Source: an uncultured Lentibacter sp.
GTDB lineage: Bacteria > Pseudomonadota > Alphaproteobacteria > Rhodobacterales > Rhodobacteraceae
NCBI GenBank assembly: GCA_947497495.1
Contig: CANMGT010000005.1
Location: 146,396-210,395 of the forward strand
Direction of reading: 5' to 3'
Length of the DNA stretch: 64,000 nucleotides
Made by a program: the position numbers and the translations under genes. This document shows, in pieces, positions 25,926-34,407 of the stretch. Under the pieces are notes generated by a model that was not told the DNA's origin, made no database searches, and saw only the letters and a program-made list of their open reading frames with translations. Numbering within the stretch: the stretch's first letter is position 1; every line of letters begins with the position of its first letter.

Positions 25926-26049
25926 GCGGGGTGCCTGCCTGTTTTGTGGTGTTGTCCAAGCAGGTAGCACGGCGGCGCAGGCATTTCCAGCATCGCGCGA
26001 CGCTACGCTTATACTTGACGTTGCAACCGCCAGCAGGCCAGATGCCGCG

Positions 26050-26925
26050 ATGGAAAGACGCGATCAGATAGACATGTCAGGCGCTTTGGCGCTCACGGCA
26101 TTTGCCATCATACTGGGTTTCAACCAAGTGGTTATCAAAGTCAGCAACGGGGGCTTTCAGCCAGTGTTCATGGCGGGGGTGCGCTCGGCTTTGGCGGTTT
26201 GCGTGATGCTGCTCTGGATGCGCTATCGTGGTGTTTCGCCCCGCTTGGCGCGCGAACATTTCGGTGCGGCGGCGCTGCTCGGGTTGCTGTTCTCCGCCGA
26301 GTTTGTCTGCCTCTATCTGGCGCTTGATCTGACGAGCGTATCGCGCGCCTCGATCATCTTTTACTCGATGCCTGTCTGGCTCACGATGGTTGCGCATTAT
26401 GTGCTGCCCAACGAGCGTATGACGCCTGCGCGCGGGCTTGGCCTTGGCTTGGCGATGGGGGGGGTGGCTTGGGTTCTGGCCGAGCCTTCGGGCAGCGCCG
26501 CCAGCCTGACAGGCGACTTTCTGGCGCTTGGAGCCGCGCTGAGCTGGGGGGGCATCGCGCTTGTCTTGCGGCTCAGCAAAATCGGGCAGGAGCCGCCCGA
26601 ATTGGGCCTGTTCTGGCAGCTGTTTCTGTCAGCACCTGTGCTGCTGGCTGTCTCGCCGCTCTTTGGCCCGCTGATCCGCGATGTGCAGTTGATCCACTGG
26701 GCCGGCCTTGCTTTTCAGGTGCTGGCTGTCGCGAGTTTCGGGTATCTCTTCTGGTTTGTTCTGCTCAAGATCTATCCGGCCTCGGGCGTGGCCTCGTTCA
26801 GCTTTCTGTCGCCGGTTTGCGGCGTGCTTCTGGGCTGGGCGGTGCTTGGTGAGCACATCGGCGTCGAGATCATCGGCGGGCTTGTCCTTGTCGCCCTCGG
26901 CCTTGTGCTGATGAACCGCCGCTAG
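26050..26925 (+). CDS. EamA/DMT family transporter
   Basis: This 291-residue protein has two EamA domains and about ten hydrophobic helices (start MERRDQIDMSGALALTAFAIILGFNQVVIKV). It is a second member of the family in this window but not closely similar to the one at 21365. The start at ATG 26050 is uncertain: ATG 26074 (MSGALAL) also fits. It is divergent from the antiporter gene and convergent with a GNAT gene. The exported metabolite is unknown. Confidence 0.87.
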   Translation: MERRDQIDMSGALALTAFAIILGFNQVVIKVSNGGFQPVFMAGVRSALAVCVMLLWMRYRGVSPRLAREHFGAAALLGLLFSAEFVCLYLALDLTSVSRASIIFYSMPVWLTMVAHYVLPNERMTPARGLGLGLAMGGVAWVLAEPSGSAASLTGDFLALGAALSWGGIALVLRLSKIGQEPPELGLFWQLFLSAPVLLAVSPLFGPLIRDVQLIHWAGLAFQVLAVASFGYLFWFVLLKIYPASGVASFSFLSPVCGVLLGWAVLGEHIGVEIIGGLVLVALGLVLMNRR

Positions 26926-26933
26926 GGCGCCTT

Positions 26934-27380
26934 TTAGCGGGTGCGCGTCATCAGCATATATGTCTCGCGCGGTTCAAAACCGGCGCGTTTGTAAAGCCTC
27001 TGGGCGCTGTCATTCTCGCGATCCACTTCAAGGTGCAAGGCTTTGACGCCATGTTCGCGCAGGGCGGGCAGCAGCGTCATGAGCACTTCCGAGCCCATGC
27101 CGCGCCCGCGCACCTTGTCACGAATGAAGAACTCGTCAACGAAGCCGTCTATGCCGCCCAGCTCGATGGAGTAGCCGAAGGAAATCACGATATAGCCGAC
27201 AGGTGCATTGCGCGGGCCGACAAGGTAGGCGACGCCATGGGGGATGCCCTCAAGCAGCGGCATGAGCGCGTCGCGGCGGGCCTCGTCGCTTTGCACGATG
27301 CCCTCATGGGCATGAAACGCGGCCACAAGCGGCGCGAGTTTGTCAAAGTCGTCGGGGCGGGCGAGGTGAAGGAGGTTCAT
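26934..27380 (-). CDS. GNAT family N-acetyltransferase
   Basis: This 148-residue acetyltransferase has the acetyl-CoA motif VRGRGMGSEVL (about 91-101) and the C-terminal ALHLEVDRENDSAQRLYKRAGF. Its start overlaps the stop of the nucleoside hydrolase gene by four bases, so the two are co-translated. The acceptor is unknown; there is no sequence link to nucleosides beyond coupling. Confidence 0.9.
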   Translation of the reverse strand: MNLLHLARPDDFDKLAPLVAAFHAHEGIVQSDEARRDALMPLLEGIPHGVAYLVGPRNAPVGYIVISFGYSIELGGIDGFVDEFFIRDKVRGRGMGSEVLMTLLPALREHGVKALHLEVDRENDSAQRLYKRAGFEPRETYMLMTRTR

Positions 27381-28321
27381 AAGCGGGCGAGCCTTTCTGT
27401 GAGCAGGGCAAAGAAGCCGTCGGCGTCAATGTCGCCCATGAACATCGCGTTGGGTTTGCGGTTGGTCACGCCCCACCAGTCGGCGACTGTCATGCCAAGG
27501 GTCAGCTCGGAGGCTGTTTCAACTTCGACGTTGATGTGACGGCCAGAGAAAAGCTCGGGTTGGAGCAGGTAGGCGGTGACGCAGGGATCGTGCAGGGGGG
27601 CCCCTTCGCTGCCGTATTTCTCGCGGTCAAAGCGCTCGAAAAAGTCGGTCATTTGCGCAACCGCCACGCCGACTGGCGTGTTGAGCGCGCGAAAGGCGTC
27701 GTTGCGCGGCTTGGTGACAAGGGCCTTATGCGTCACATCCAGCGGCATCACCACGATATGCGCCCCCGAGTCAAAGACGATCTTGGCGGCTTCAGGGTCA
27801 ACATAGATGTTGAACTCGGCGGCGGGGGTGATGTTGCCAACCTGAAAGTAGGCCCCGCCCATGAGGACGATTTCTTGCACACGCCCGACAATGTCAGGGG
27901 CTTTCTCAAAGGCCATGGCGATGTTGGTGAGCGGGCCAAGCGGGCAGAGTGTGACGCTTGCGGGCGGTTCGGCGCGCAGCGTGTTGATGATAAAATCAAC
28001 CGCGTGCTGGCTTTCAAGCTTCATCACAGGGTCAGGTAGCGTCGGCCCATCAAGCCCTGTCTTGCCGTGCACATGCTCGGCCGTCACCAGCTTGCGCATC
28101 AACGGGCTTTCACAGCCTGCAAAAACGCGGGTTTCAGGCTTGCCAGCAAGCTCGCAAACAATCCGCGCGTTCTTTTGTGTGAGCGGCAAAGGTACGTTGC
28201 CGGCAACACAGGTGATGCCCAGTACGTCCAGTTCTTCAGGGCTAGAAAGCGCCAGCAGAATGGCGACAGCGTCGTCCTGGCCTGGGTCTGTGTCGATGAT
28301 GATCTTGCGGGGGGCGCTCAT
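27377..28321 (-). CDS. Inosine/uridine-preferring nucleoside hydrolase
   Basis: This 314-residue enzyme cleaves the N-glycosidic bond of ribonucleosides to base plus ribose. The calcium-binding N-terminal motif IIIDTDPGQDDAVAI is intact, with further conserved segments LCPLGPLTNIA, EFNIYVDPEAA and HDPCVTAYLL. ATG 28321 has AGGA upstream; a frame to 28438 adds an unconserved leader. It is a salvage enzyme coupled to the following GNAT gene and divergent from a sulfotransferase-like gene. Confidence 0.93.
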   Translation of the reverse strand: MSAPRKIIIDTDPGQDDAVAILLALSSPEELDVLGITCVAGNVPLPLTQKNARIVCELAGKPETRVFAGCESPLMRKLVTAEHVHGKTGLDGPTLPDPVMKLESQHAVDFIINTLRAEPPASVTLCPLGPLTNIAMAFEKAPDIVGRVQEIVLMGGAYFQVGNITPAAEFNIYVDPEAAKIVFDSGAHIVVMPLDVTHKALVTKPRNDAFRALNTPVGVAVAQMTDFFERFDREKYGSEGAPLHDPCVTAYLLQPELFSGRHINVEVETASELTLGMTVADWWGVTNRKPNAMFMGDIDADGFFALLTERLARL

Positions 28322-28436
28322 AGGGTGTCCTGGATTTTTGACAGACACTGGCAACAGTTGCGCAGCTTGTCCACCGCAAGCGTTGCATATGGGCGCAAAC
28401 TGGCTGACAATTGGCGCACCCAAAAAAGGCAGAGCC

Positions 28437-29324
28437 ATGAGCAGACAAGTTTACGTTCACGCAGGCGCACACCGCACCGGCACTTCCAGCTTTCAGCTGT
28501 GCCTTGCGGCCAACCGCGAAAAGCTTGCGAGCCTTGGTTTTGACGTGGCCTATCCGTCGCGTGACGGCGCACCGGGGGGGCAGCTGCGCATGCGTCTGCC
28601 GCGCCCGCGCCACAAGCCCGAAGAGCTGCCTGCTTTTGTCGGCAAGGTGAAGCGCAACTTGGGGCGCCAAGTGAGCGATGCGCCAAAGCTGATCGTCTCG
28701 GAGGAAAACTTGCCGGGCGTGATTGTGCATTTCTTCAAGGGGCGGCTTTACCCGAACCGCAAAATGCGGCTGCAGGTGTTTGCCGACGCGCTTGAGGCGA
28801 TCGACGGGCAGGTGGCGCAGGTGCTGTTTGTCGTGCGGCCCTATGACAAGCTGTTCATTTCGGGCTTTCGTAAACATGCCGAAGACAATGCCGTAAAGCC
28901 CTTCGCCGAGCACGCCGAGGCGATGAGCAATTTTGCAGGTGGCTGGCCGGAAACCGTGCAGGCGCTGCGCAATGTGCTTGGGCCCGAGCGCGTCACCGTG
29001 GTTGACTACGCTGCGCGCGGTGAAAGCCGTGAGTTGCTTGCAAAGCTGACGGGTGTTGACGCGGATGAGTTTGACGAGCCCGCGCGCGACCTCAACACAA
29101 GTGCGACGGACGCTGCTATGGAACACCTGCAAGGGCTTTACCACGCCGGAAAAGAGCTTGAGCGGCCCGCGTGGCAGGCCGCGATCCGCGCATTTGCCGA
29201 CCAGACAGAAGACCGCGGGTTTACGCAGTTTACCCCCGCGCAGAAGGCTCGCCTCGCGGCGCGCTACGAAGCCGATCTGGCCAAGCTCGCGGCGATGGAC
29301 GGCATCCGCTTTGTGACAACATAA
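28437..29324 (+). CDS. Sulfotransferase-like P-loop protein (hypothetical)
   Basis: This 295-residue protein begins MSRQVYVHAGAHRTGTSSFQ. The GAHRTGTSS segment (10-18) looks like the 5'-phosphosulfate-binding loop of PAPS-dependent sulfotransferases, and VLFVVRPYDKLFISGFRKH resembles their 3'-phosphate-binding RxxxxxSxxxK segment. It has no signal peptide or membrane helix. Homologues in Roseobacters are mostly annotated as hypothetical. The acceptor is unknown. An AAGG site lies upstream, and the gene is monocistronic with a hairpin behind it. Confidence 0.65.
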   Translation: MSRQVYVHAGAHRTGTSSFQLCLAANREKLASLGFDVAYPSRDGAPGGQLRMRLPRPRHKPEELPAFVGKVKRNLGRQVSDAPKLIVSEENLPGVIVHFFKGRLYPNRKMRLQVFADALEAIDGQVAQVLFVVRPYDKLFISGFRKHAEDNAVKPFAEHAEAMSNFAGGWPETVQALRNVLGPERVTVVDYAARGESRELLAKLTGVDADEFDEPARDLNTSATDAAMEHLQGLYHAGKELERPAWQAAIRAFADQTEDRGFTQFTPAQKARLAARYEADLAKLAAMDGIRFVTT

Positions 29325-29352
29325 AAGGCGCCCCCGAAAGAGCGCCTTCTGG
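29325..29352 (+). terminator. Hairpin after the sulfotransferase-like gene
   Basis: The arms AAGGCGC and GCGCCTT enclose a 10-base loop directly after the stop codon. The trailing T-run is weak (CTGGTTTT), so this is a modest terminator, possibly shared with the convergent iron-binding protein gene. Confidence 0.55.
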
Positions 29353-29383
29353 TTTTGAGCTTGTGATCGTGGATTTGCGGCTG

Positions 29384-30394
29384 TTAACCGTCAAAGTCCA
29401 CGGTTTCGATCAGCTTGATCGCATCTTTGCGCAGCTTAGCGAGATCCATCAGGTTGACGCTATCTGCTTCAAAACTGCCCCAGCTTGCAACCAGCGGGTC
29501 AGCCTTTGTGCCGGGGGCAATCGGGTATTCGAAGTTGCCAAGCGCATAGATTTCCTGCGCCTTTGGGGATGTCAGAAAGTTCATCATCTTGAGGGCGTTC
29601 TCAGGGTTTGGCGCTGACTTTGTCATCGCAACACCCGAGATATTCACATGCGTGCCGCCGCTTTCAAACTTGGGGAACAGCACGTTTACGCTCTCGGCCC
29701 AAGCCTTTTGCTCTTCATCGGCGAGCATGTTGCCCATGTAGTAGGTGTTGCCAATCGCGATGTCGCATTCGCCAGCCCAGATCGCCTTGACTTGGGCGCG
29801 GTCGTTGCCTTGGGGCTTGCGCGCGAGGTTGGCTTTGATGCCTTCCAGCCAGGCTTTGGTAGCGTCTTCGCCATGGTGGTGCAGCATCGCCGATGTCAGC
29901 GCGACGTTATAGGCGTGGGTGCCCGAGCGCGTGCAGATGCGACCCTTCCACTTCGGATCTGCGAGGCCTTCATAGGTTGTGATTTCGCCGTCAGCGACAC
30001 GCTCTTTGCTGGCATAAATGATACGCGCGCGCGTTGTCAGGCCCCACCAGTTCCCGTCAGGGTCGTGGTAGGCGGCGGGCACGTTGGCCTTCAGCGTTTC
30101 GCTCGTGACGGGCTGCGTAAGGCCCGCATCAACGATCGAATGCAGGCGCGAAATATCAACCGTGAACACCAAGTCAGCCGGTGAGCGTGCGCCTTCGGCC
30201 TGCAGCCGCTCGACCATGCCTTTTTGCAGGTAGGCAACGTTGACCTTGATGCCCGTCTCGGCGGTGAACGCGTCTGTCAGCGGCTTGAGCAGCTCGGGCT
30301 GGCGGTAAGAATAGAGGTTAACCTCTTCAGCAAAAGCCGGCAACGCGAGCGTGCAAGCTGCAAGGCCAAGCGAGAGTTTTGTGGCAAGTGACAT
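29384..30394 (-). CDS. Fe(III) ABC transporter substrate-binding protein (FbpA/FutA type)
   Basis: This 336-residue periplasmic iron-binding protein has a clear signal peptide (MSLATKLSLGLAACTLALPA, then FAEE). VNLYSYRQPELL and the adjacent tyrosines Tyr218-Tyr219 in GNTYYMGN are hallmarks of the ferric-binding family. No permease or ATPase gene adjoins it, so it is an orphan component that must work with a transporter encoded elsewhere. ATG 30394 is chosen because the signal peptide begins there. A CTGAC-N7-GTCAG dyad lies about 40 bases upstream, suggesting iron control. Confidence 0.93.
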   Translation of the reverse strand: MSLATKLSLGLAACTLALPAFAEEVNLYSYRQPELLKPLTDAFTAETGIKVNVAYLQKGMVERLQAEGARSPADLVFTVDISRLHSIVDAGLTQPVTSETLKANVPAAYHDPDGNWWGLTTRARIIYASKERVADGEITTYEGLADPKWKGRICTRSGTHAYNVALTSAMLHHHGEDATKAWLEGIKANLARKPQGNDRAQVKAIWAGECDIAIGNTYYMGNMLADEEQKAWAESVNVLFPKFESGGTHVNISGVAMTKSAPNPENALKMMNFLTSPKAQEIYALGNFEYPIAPGTKADPLVASWGSFEADSVNLMDLAKLRKDAIKLIETVDFDG

Positions 30395-30431
30395 GTGAGT
30401 CTCCAACTGTGTTTTCTTGTCGATATTAAAT

Positions 30432-30448
30432 CTGACTATTTTTGTCAG
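30432..30448. promoter_or_regulatory. Inverted repeat upstream of iron-binding protein, Iron-Rhodo-box-like
   Basis: CTGAC and GTCAG are separated by seven A/T bases and nested within CGATATT...AATATCG (30421-30457). The site is 38-54 bases before the start codon of the Fe(III)-binding protein gene. The form resembles the Iron-Rhodo-box proposed upstream of iron-uptake genes in Rhodobacterales, reported as an IscR target in Rhodobacter. The identification rests on memory of the motif and is moderate. Confidence 0.5.
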
Positions 30449-30465
30449 GTCAATATCGAAAACGA

Positions 30466-30496
30466 GAAAAAGCCCCCGCTCACGTGAACGGGGGCT
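30466..30496 (-). terminator. Rho-independent terminator after the Sel1-repeat gene
   Basis: The stem AGCCCCCG/CGGGGGCT with a 10-base loop, followed on the minus strand by TTTTTC, lies about 35 bases after the stop at 30532. It separates the Sel1-repeat gene from the iron-binding protein promoter. Confidence 0.8.
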
Positions 30497-30531
30497 GGTG
30501 TCTGCGCTGTGCAATCGCTTTAGGGGTTGCG

Positions 30532-31077
30532 CTAGTAGTTACACTGGCTCCGTTTTTTGCCAGCGCACATTTTTGCCCGCAGGTCTTTGACCGAAGGGCG
30601 GCCAGCGGCGGGAACAGAATTGCTGCGGATCAAGTTGAGCAAGCGCAAGCAGCCCGAGCGGCTGTTGAGCGCACAGGCCTTCTGATAGTAGTCTGCCGCG
30701 AGGTCAAAGTTTGGCTCAACGATGTTGCCAGCTTTCGCGATGTCGCCCAAGCTGACACAGGAGCCAGCGCCGTTCATGTTACAGCCTTTTCTCAAGAGCC
30801 AACGCGCCTTGAGGTAGTCAGGCTTGCCATTGCGCGCGTTCATGTAGTGGTTGCCTGCATAATTGCAGGCGTATCTGTCGCCCAGTTGGCAGGCCTTATA
30901 ATCAAAGCTGTGGGCTTTTGTTTTGTTTCTGGCGCGTGAGGCTTCGCGCTGGGCGGTGCTGCAAGCGCGCTTGTCGCCGCCGTAGCATTGCTTAGCCGCT
31001 TTTGTGCCTGCGCTGGCGGCGATAGGGGTAAAGGCGAGGCTTAGTCCAAGCAGGGACAGGGCAATCAGTTTTCTCAT
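30532..31077 (-). CDS. Secreted cysteine-rich Sel1-like repeat protein
   Basis: This 181-residue protein has a signal peptide (cleavage near ASAG). It contains about three helical repeats with paired cysteines, such as YKACQLGDRYACNYAGNHY, LRKGCNMNGAGSCVSLGDIA and YQKACALNSRSGCLRL, the pattern of Sel1-like/Helicobacter cysteine-rich protein repeats stabilised by disulfides. A periplasmic protein-protein interaction role is likely, but the function is unknown. A strong terminator follows. Confidence 0.8.
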   Translation of the reverse strand: MRKLIALSLLGLSLAFTPIAASAGTKAAKQCYGGDKRACSTAQREASRARNKTKAHSFDYKACQLGDRYACNYAGNHYMNARNGKPDYLKARWLLRKGCNMNGAGSCVSLGDIAKAGNIVEPNFDLAADYYQKACALNSRSGCLRLLNLIRSNSVPAAGRPSVKDLRAKMCAGKKRSQCNY

Positions 31078-31110
31078 TAAATCACTTTCAGTAAATTTTG
31101 GGGTTGTTGG

Positions 31111-31929
31111 TCAGGTTGGTTTTTCTTCTCGTTTGGCTTGGTCCCAGAGGGCATCCATTTCTTGCAGGTTCGAGTTTTCAGGGCGTTTGCCCTGCGCCTC
31201 CAACAGCGCTTCGACGCGGCCAAAGCGGCGGGTGAACTTCTGGTTGGCTGCGCGCAGGGCTGATTCGGGTTCAACGCCTAAGTGCCGCCCCAAGTTGGCC
31301 ATTACAAACAACAAGTCTCCGTATTCTTCGGCGATATCCGCGTCCGAGCCTTCTGCCCGAGCTTCCACAAGCTCGCGGGATTCTTCAAGTATCTTGTCGA
31401 GAACCTGCTCGGTTGAGGGCCAGTCAAAGCCCACCCGCGCGGCGCGCTTTTGCAACTTGTAAGCGCGCAGCAAAGCCGGCAAGCCCACGGCAACGCCATC
31501 CAGCGTGCCTTGCTCGTTCTTGCCTGCGCGTTCGGCGGCTTTGATGGTTTCCCAGTCGCGGGTTTGCTGCTCGGCTGACTTGTCGCGGCTCTCCGTGCCA
31601 AACACATGGGGATGCCGCGCGACCATCTTGTCTGACATGGTGTCGGCCACTTGGTCGAGGTCAAACAGGCCAGCCTCTTCGGCCATTTGCGCGTGAAAAA
31701 CCGACTGGAACAGCAAGTCGCCCAGCTCGCCTTTCAACTCGTGCCAGTCTTGCCGCTCGATGGCATCGGCAACTTCATAGGCTTCCTCGATAGTGTAGGG
31801 CGCGATGCTGGCGAAGGTCTGTTCAATGTCCCAAGGGCAGCCGCTTTTGGGGTCGCGCAGGGCCCGCATGATTTCGCGCAGCCGCGGGATGCCGCCGTGC
31901 GGGGTGTTGATCAGTGAAATATCGGCCAT
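31111..31929 (-). CDS. mazG: Nucleoside triphosphate pyrophosphohydrolase MazG
   Basis: This 272-residue housekeeping enzyme hydrolyses (d)NTPs to the monophosphate and pyrophosphate. It has two MazG domains with acidic metal motifs: ELKGELGDLLFQ in the first (about 70-81) and DADIAEEYGDLLFVMANLGRH in the second. CPWDIEQTF near residue 31 is typical of the full-length form. I chose ATG 31929, preceded by GAAGG. It is divergent from an M20 amidohydrolase. Confidence 0.95.
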   Translation of the reverse strand: MADISLINTPHGGIPRLREIMRALRDPKSGCPWDIEQTFASIAPYTIEEAYEVADAIERQDWHELKGELGDLLFQSVFHAQMAEEAGLFDLDQVADTMSDKMVARHPHVFGTESRDKSAEQQTRDWETIKAAERAGKNEQGTLDGVAVGLPALLRAYKLQKRAARVGFDWPSTEQVLDKILEESRELVEARAEGSDADIAEEYGDLLFVMANLGRHLGVEPESALRAANQKFTRRFGRVEALLEAQGKRPENSNLQEMDALWDQAKREEKPT

Positions 31930-31991
31930 TGCGCCCGCCTTCTCTTCAGTGTTCACTCGCAAAATAGCCGAGCACACGGGGGGCGCAAGCC

Positions 31992-33149
31992 ATGGCAGTT
32001 ATTAATCGCATTGCAGGGTTTGCCGAGGAGATGGCAGGCTGGCGCCGGCATATCCACATGAACCCCGAGCTGGCGCTTGATTGCCACGAGACAGCGGCTT
32101 TCGTGGTGGAGCAGCTCAAGGCCTTCGGTGTTGACGAGATCCATGAAGGCCTCGCCAAGACGGGCGTTGTCGCGATCATCAAAGGCAATGGCGAGGGCCC
32201 CTGCACGGGCTTGCGCGCCGATATGGACGCGCTACCCATGCAGGAAGAAACCGGCGCTGAGTGGGCGTCCAAGACCCCCGGAAAGATGCACGCTTGTGGC
32301 CATGACGGGCACACCGCCATGTTGCTGGGGGCTGCGAAATATCTCTCTGAGACCCGCAACTTCAAAGGCCGGGTCGCGCTGATTTTCCAACCTGCAGAAG
32401 AGGCGATAGGCGGCGGGCGGATCATGGTCGAAGAGGGGATGATGGAGCGCTTTGAGATTGATGAGGTCTATGCACTCCACACAGACCCGTTCGCTGTTGC
32501 CGGAGAGTTGCGCACAGCGGCAGGCCCGATCATGGCGGCAGTTGACGAGTGGGAGATCACCGTCAAAGGCGTCGGCGGGCACGCGGCTTACCCGCACACC
32601 TGCAAAGACCCGATGATCGCGGCCATGAACACGGGGCTTGCGCTGCAAACCATCGTGGCGCGCAACAGCAACCCGATTGATCCGATCGTCGTGTCTGTCA
32701 CCCAGTTTCATGGCGGCACGGCAAGCAATATCATCGCAGACGAGATCAAGCTCAGCGGCACGGTGCGCACATTTTCCGAGCACAACCGCGATATGGCCGA
32801 GCGGCGCATCCACGAGATCGCCCGCGCGCAGGCCGAGAGCTTCGAGATGGAAGCGCAAGTTGCCTATGAGCGCAGCTATCCCGCGACAGTGAACCACGCG
32901 CCGCAGGTCGAGAAGTCAGCCAAGGTGGCGCGCGAGGTTGTCGGCGACGACTTGGTGCTAACCGACTTGCCGCCAGAGATGGGCGCTGAGGATTTTTCCT
33001 ACATGCTCAACGCGCGCCCGGGTGCGTTCTATTTCATCGGGCAGGGCATTGGCCCCTCGGTGCACCACCCCGCGTTTGACTTCAACGACGAGATCGCGCC
33101 CATTGGTGCTTCGTTCTTTGCCCGTCTTATCGAGACACTTCACAGCTAA
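31992..33149 (+). CDS. M20 family amidohydrolase, tandem copy 1
   Basis: This 385-residue M20D (hippurate hydrolase/IAA-amino acid hydrolase-like) enzyme has the metal motifs RADMDALP, HACGHDGHTAMLLG, QPAEE, HTDPF and GAEDFSYML in order. A dimerisation/lid domain lies in the middle. It is followed 12 bases later by a close paralogue, so the pair arose by tandem duplication. Likely reaction: hydrolysis of N-acyl amino acids or similar amides in the cytoplasm. The substrate is unknown. Confidence 0.92.
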   Translation: MAVINRIAGFAEEMAGWRRHIHMNPELALDCHETAAFVVEQLKAFGVDEIHEGLAKTGVVAIIKGNGEGPCTGLRADMDALPMQEETGAEWASKTPGKMHACGHDGHTAMLLGAAKYLSETRNFKGRVALIFQPAEEAIGGGRIMVEEGMMERFEIDEVYALHTDPFAVAGELRTAAGPIMAAVDEWEITVKGVGGHAAYPHTCKDPMIAAMNTGLALQTIVARNSNPIDPIVVSVTQFHGGTASNIIADEIKLSGTVRTFSEHNRDMAERRIHEIARAQAESFEMEAQVAYERSYPATVNHAPQVEKSAKVAREVVGDDLVLTDLPPEMGAEDFSYMLNARPGAFYFIGQGIGPSVHHPAFDFNDEIAPIGASFFARLIETLHS

Positions 33150-33161
33150 GGAGCCAACACC

Positions 33162-34325
33162 ATGCCCGTGATCAACCGCATTGCCGGACTTGCCGAGGAA
33201 ATGAAAACATGGCGCCGGCATATCCATATGCACCCAGAGTTGGGGCGCGATTGCCATGAAACGGCGGCCTTTGTCGTTGAGCGCCTGAGGGAGTTTGGCG
33301 TTGACGAGATCAGCACAGGCTGGGCCGAAAGCGGCGTTGTTGCTGTCATTGAAGGGCAGGGCGAAGGGCCGGCCATTGGGCTCAGAGCCGACATGGACGC
33401 GCTGCCAATGGAGGAGATCACAGGGCTTGAGTATGCCAGCAAGGTGCCGGGGAAAATGCACGCTTGCGGCCATGACGGACACACTGCCATGCTGCTGGGT
33501 GCGGCGAAATACCTTTCGGAGACGCGCAACTTTGCGGGCAAAGCTGTGCTGATCTTCCAGCCAGACGAAGAGGGCGGCGGCGGCGGCGAAGTCATGGTGC
33601 AGGAAGGCCTGATGGACAAGTTCGGCATTGAAGAAGTCTACGCCATCCACAACGGTCCGGGGCTTGAGACCGGGATCATCGGAACGGTTGCGGGGCCAAT
33701 CATGGCGGCGGTTGACAGCTTTTATATCGACATCAATGGCAAAGGCGGCCACGGCGCGATGCCCCATGAAAGCACTGACCCGGTGGTGGCGGCGGTGGCC
33801 ATGGTGCAGGCGATTCAGACGATCGTCAGCCGCAACAACGACGCGCAAGAGCGGCTGGTTGTCTCGGTGACACAGATCAACACGGGCACGGCGACGAACA
33901 TCATCCCTGACAGCGCGCGAATTTGCGGCACTGTGCGCACCTTTGATGCGCATGTGCGCGACATGGTCGAGCAGCGCATGGGCGAGATCGTGGCGGGGCA
34001 GGCGGCAAGCTTTGGCGTCAAGGCGGAGCTTGACTATGACAGGGGCTACCCAGCGACAGTGAACGATGCCGAAAAAACAGTGTTTGCCGCCGAAGTGGCG
34101 CGCGAAGTGGTGGGTGATACGATGGTGACGGACACGGCCAAGCCGATGATGGCAGCCGAGGATTTTTCTTACATGTTGAACGAACGCCCCGGCGTCTACG
34201 CATTTGTTGGCAATGGCGAGGGGGCGATGGTCCATCATCCAGCTTACGATTTTAACGACGAAATCGCTCCGATTGGCGCGTCATTTCTGGCGCGGTTGGT
34301 TGAGAAGGCGGCACCTTTGGGCTAA
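33162..34325 (+). CDS. M20 family amidohydrolase, tandem copy 2
   Basis: This 387-residue paralogue of the preceding gene is collinear over its whole length and keeps all the metal-site motifs: RADMDALP, HACGHDGHTAMLLG, QPDEE and AAEDFSYML. Differences cluster around the middle lid region (HNGPGLETGI here versus HTDPFAVAGE) and QPDEE versus QPAEE, which suggests diverged substrate range. AAGGAG precedes the ATG. An agmatinase gene follows after 82 bases. Confidence 0.92.
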   Translation: MPVINRIAGLAEEMKTWRRHIHMHPELGRDCHETAAFVVERLREFGVDEISTGWAESGVVAVIEGQGEGPAIGLRADMDALPMEEITGLEYASKVPGKMHACGHDGHTAMLLGAAKYLSETRNFAGKAVLIFQPDEEGGGGGEVMVQEGLMDKFGIEEVYAIHNGPGLETGIIGTVAGPIMAAVDSFYIDINGKGGHGAMPHESTDPVVAAVAMVQAIQTIVSRNNDAQERLVVSVTQINTGTATNIIPDSARICGTVRTFDAHVRDMVEQRMGEIVAGQAASFGVKAELDYDRGYPATVNDAEKTVFAAEVAREVVGDTMVTDTAKPMMAAEDFSYMLNERPGVYAFVGNGEGAMVHHPAYDFNDEIAPIGASFLARLVEKAAPLG

Positions 34326-34407
34326 GGCCCCGCATGGCCCACGGCCCCACCCACCCACCCGCCATGCACCATGCAGGGCGTGCGAAACTTCATAGGACGA
34401 GATCAGA

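Noticed and set aside
32958..34238. 426-codon minus-strand frame opposite the second M20 amidohydrolase
   Set aside because: It is a shadow of a clear M20 gene; it is His- and Arg-rich without a family match, and a similar shadow exists opposite the first copy.
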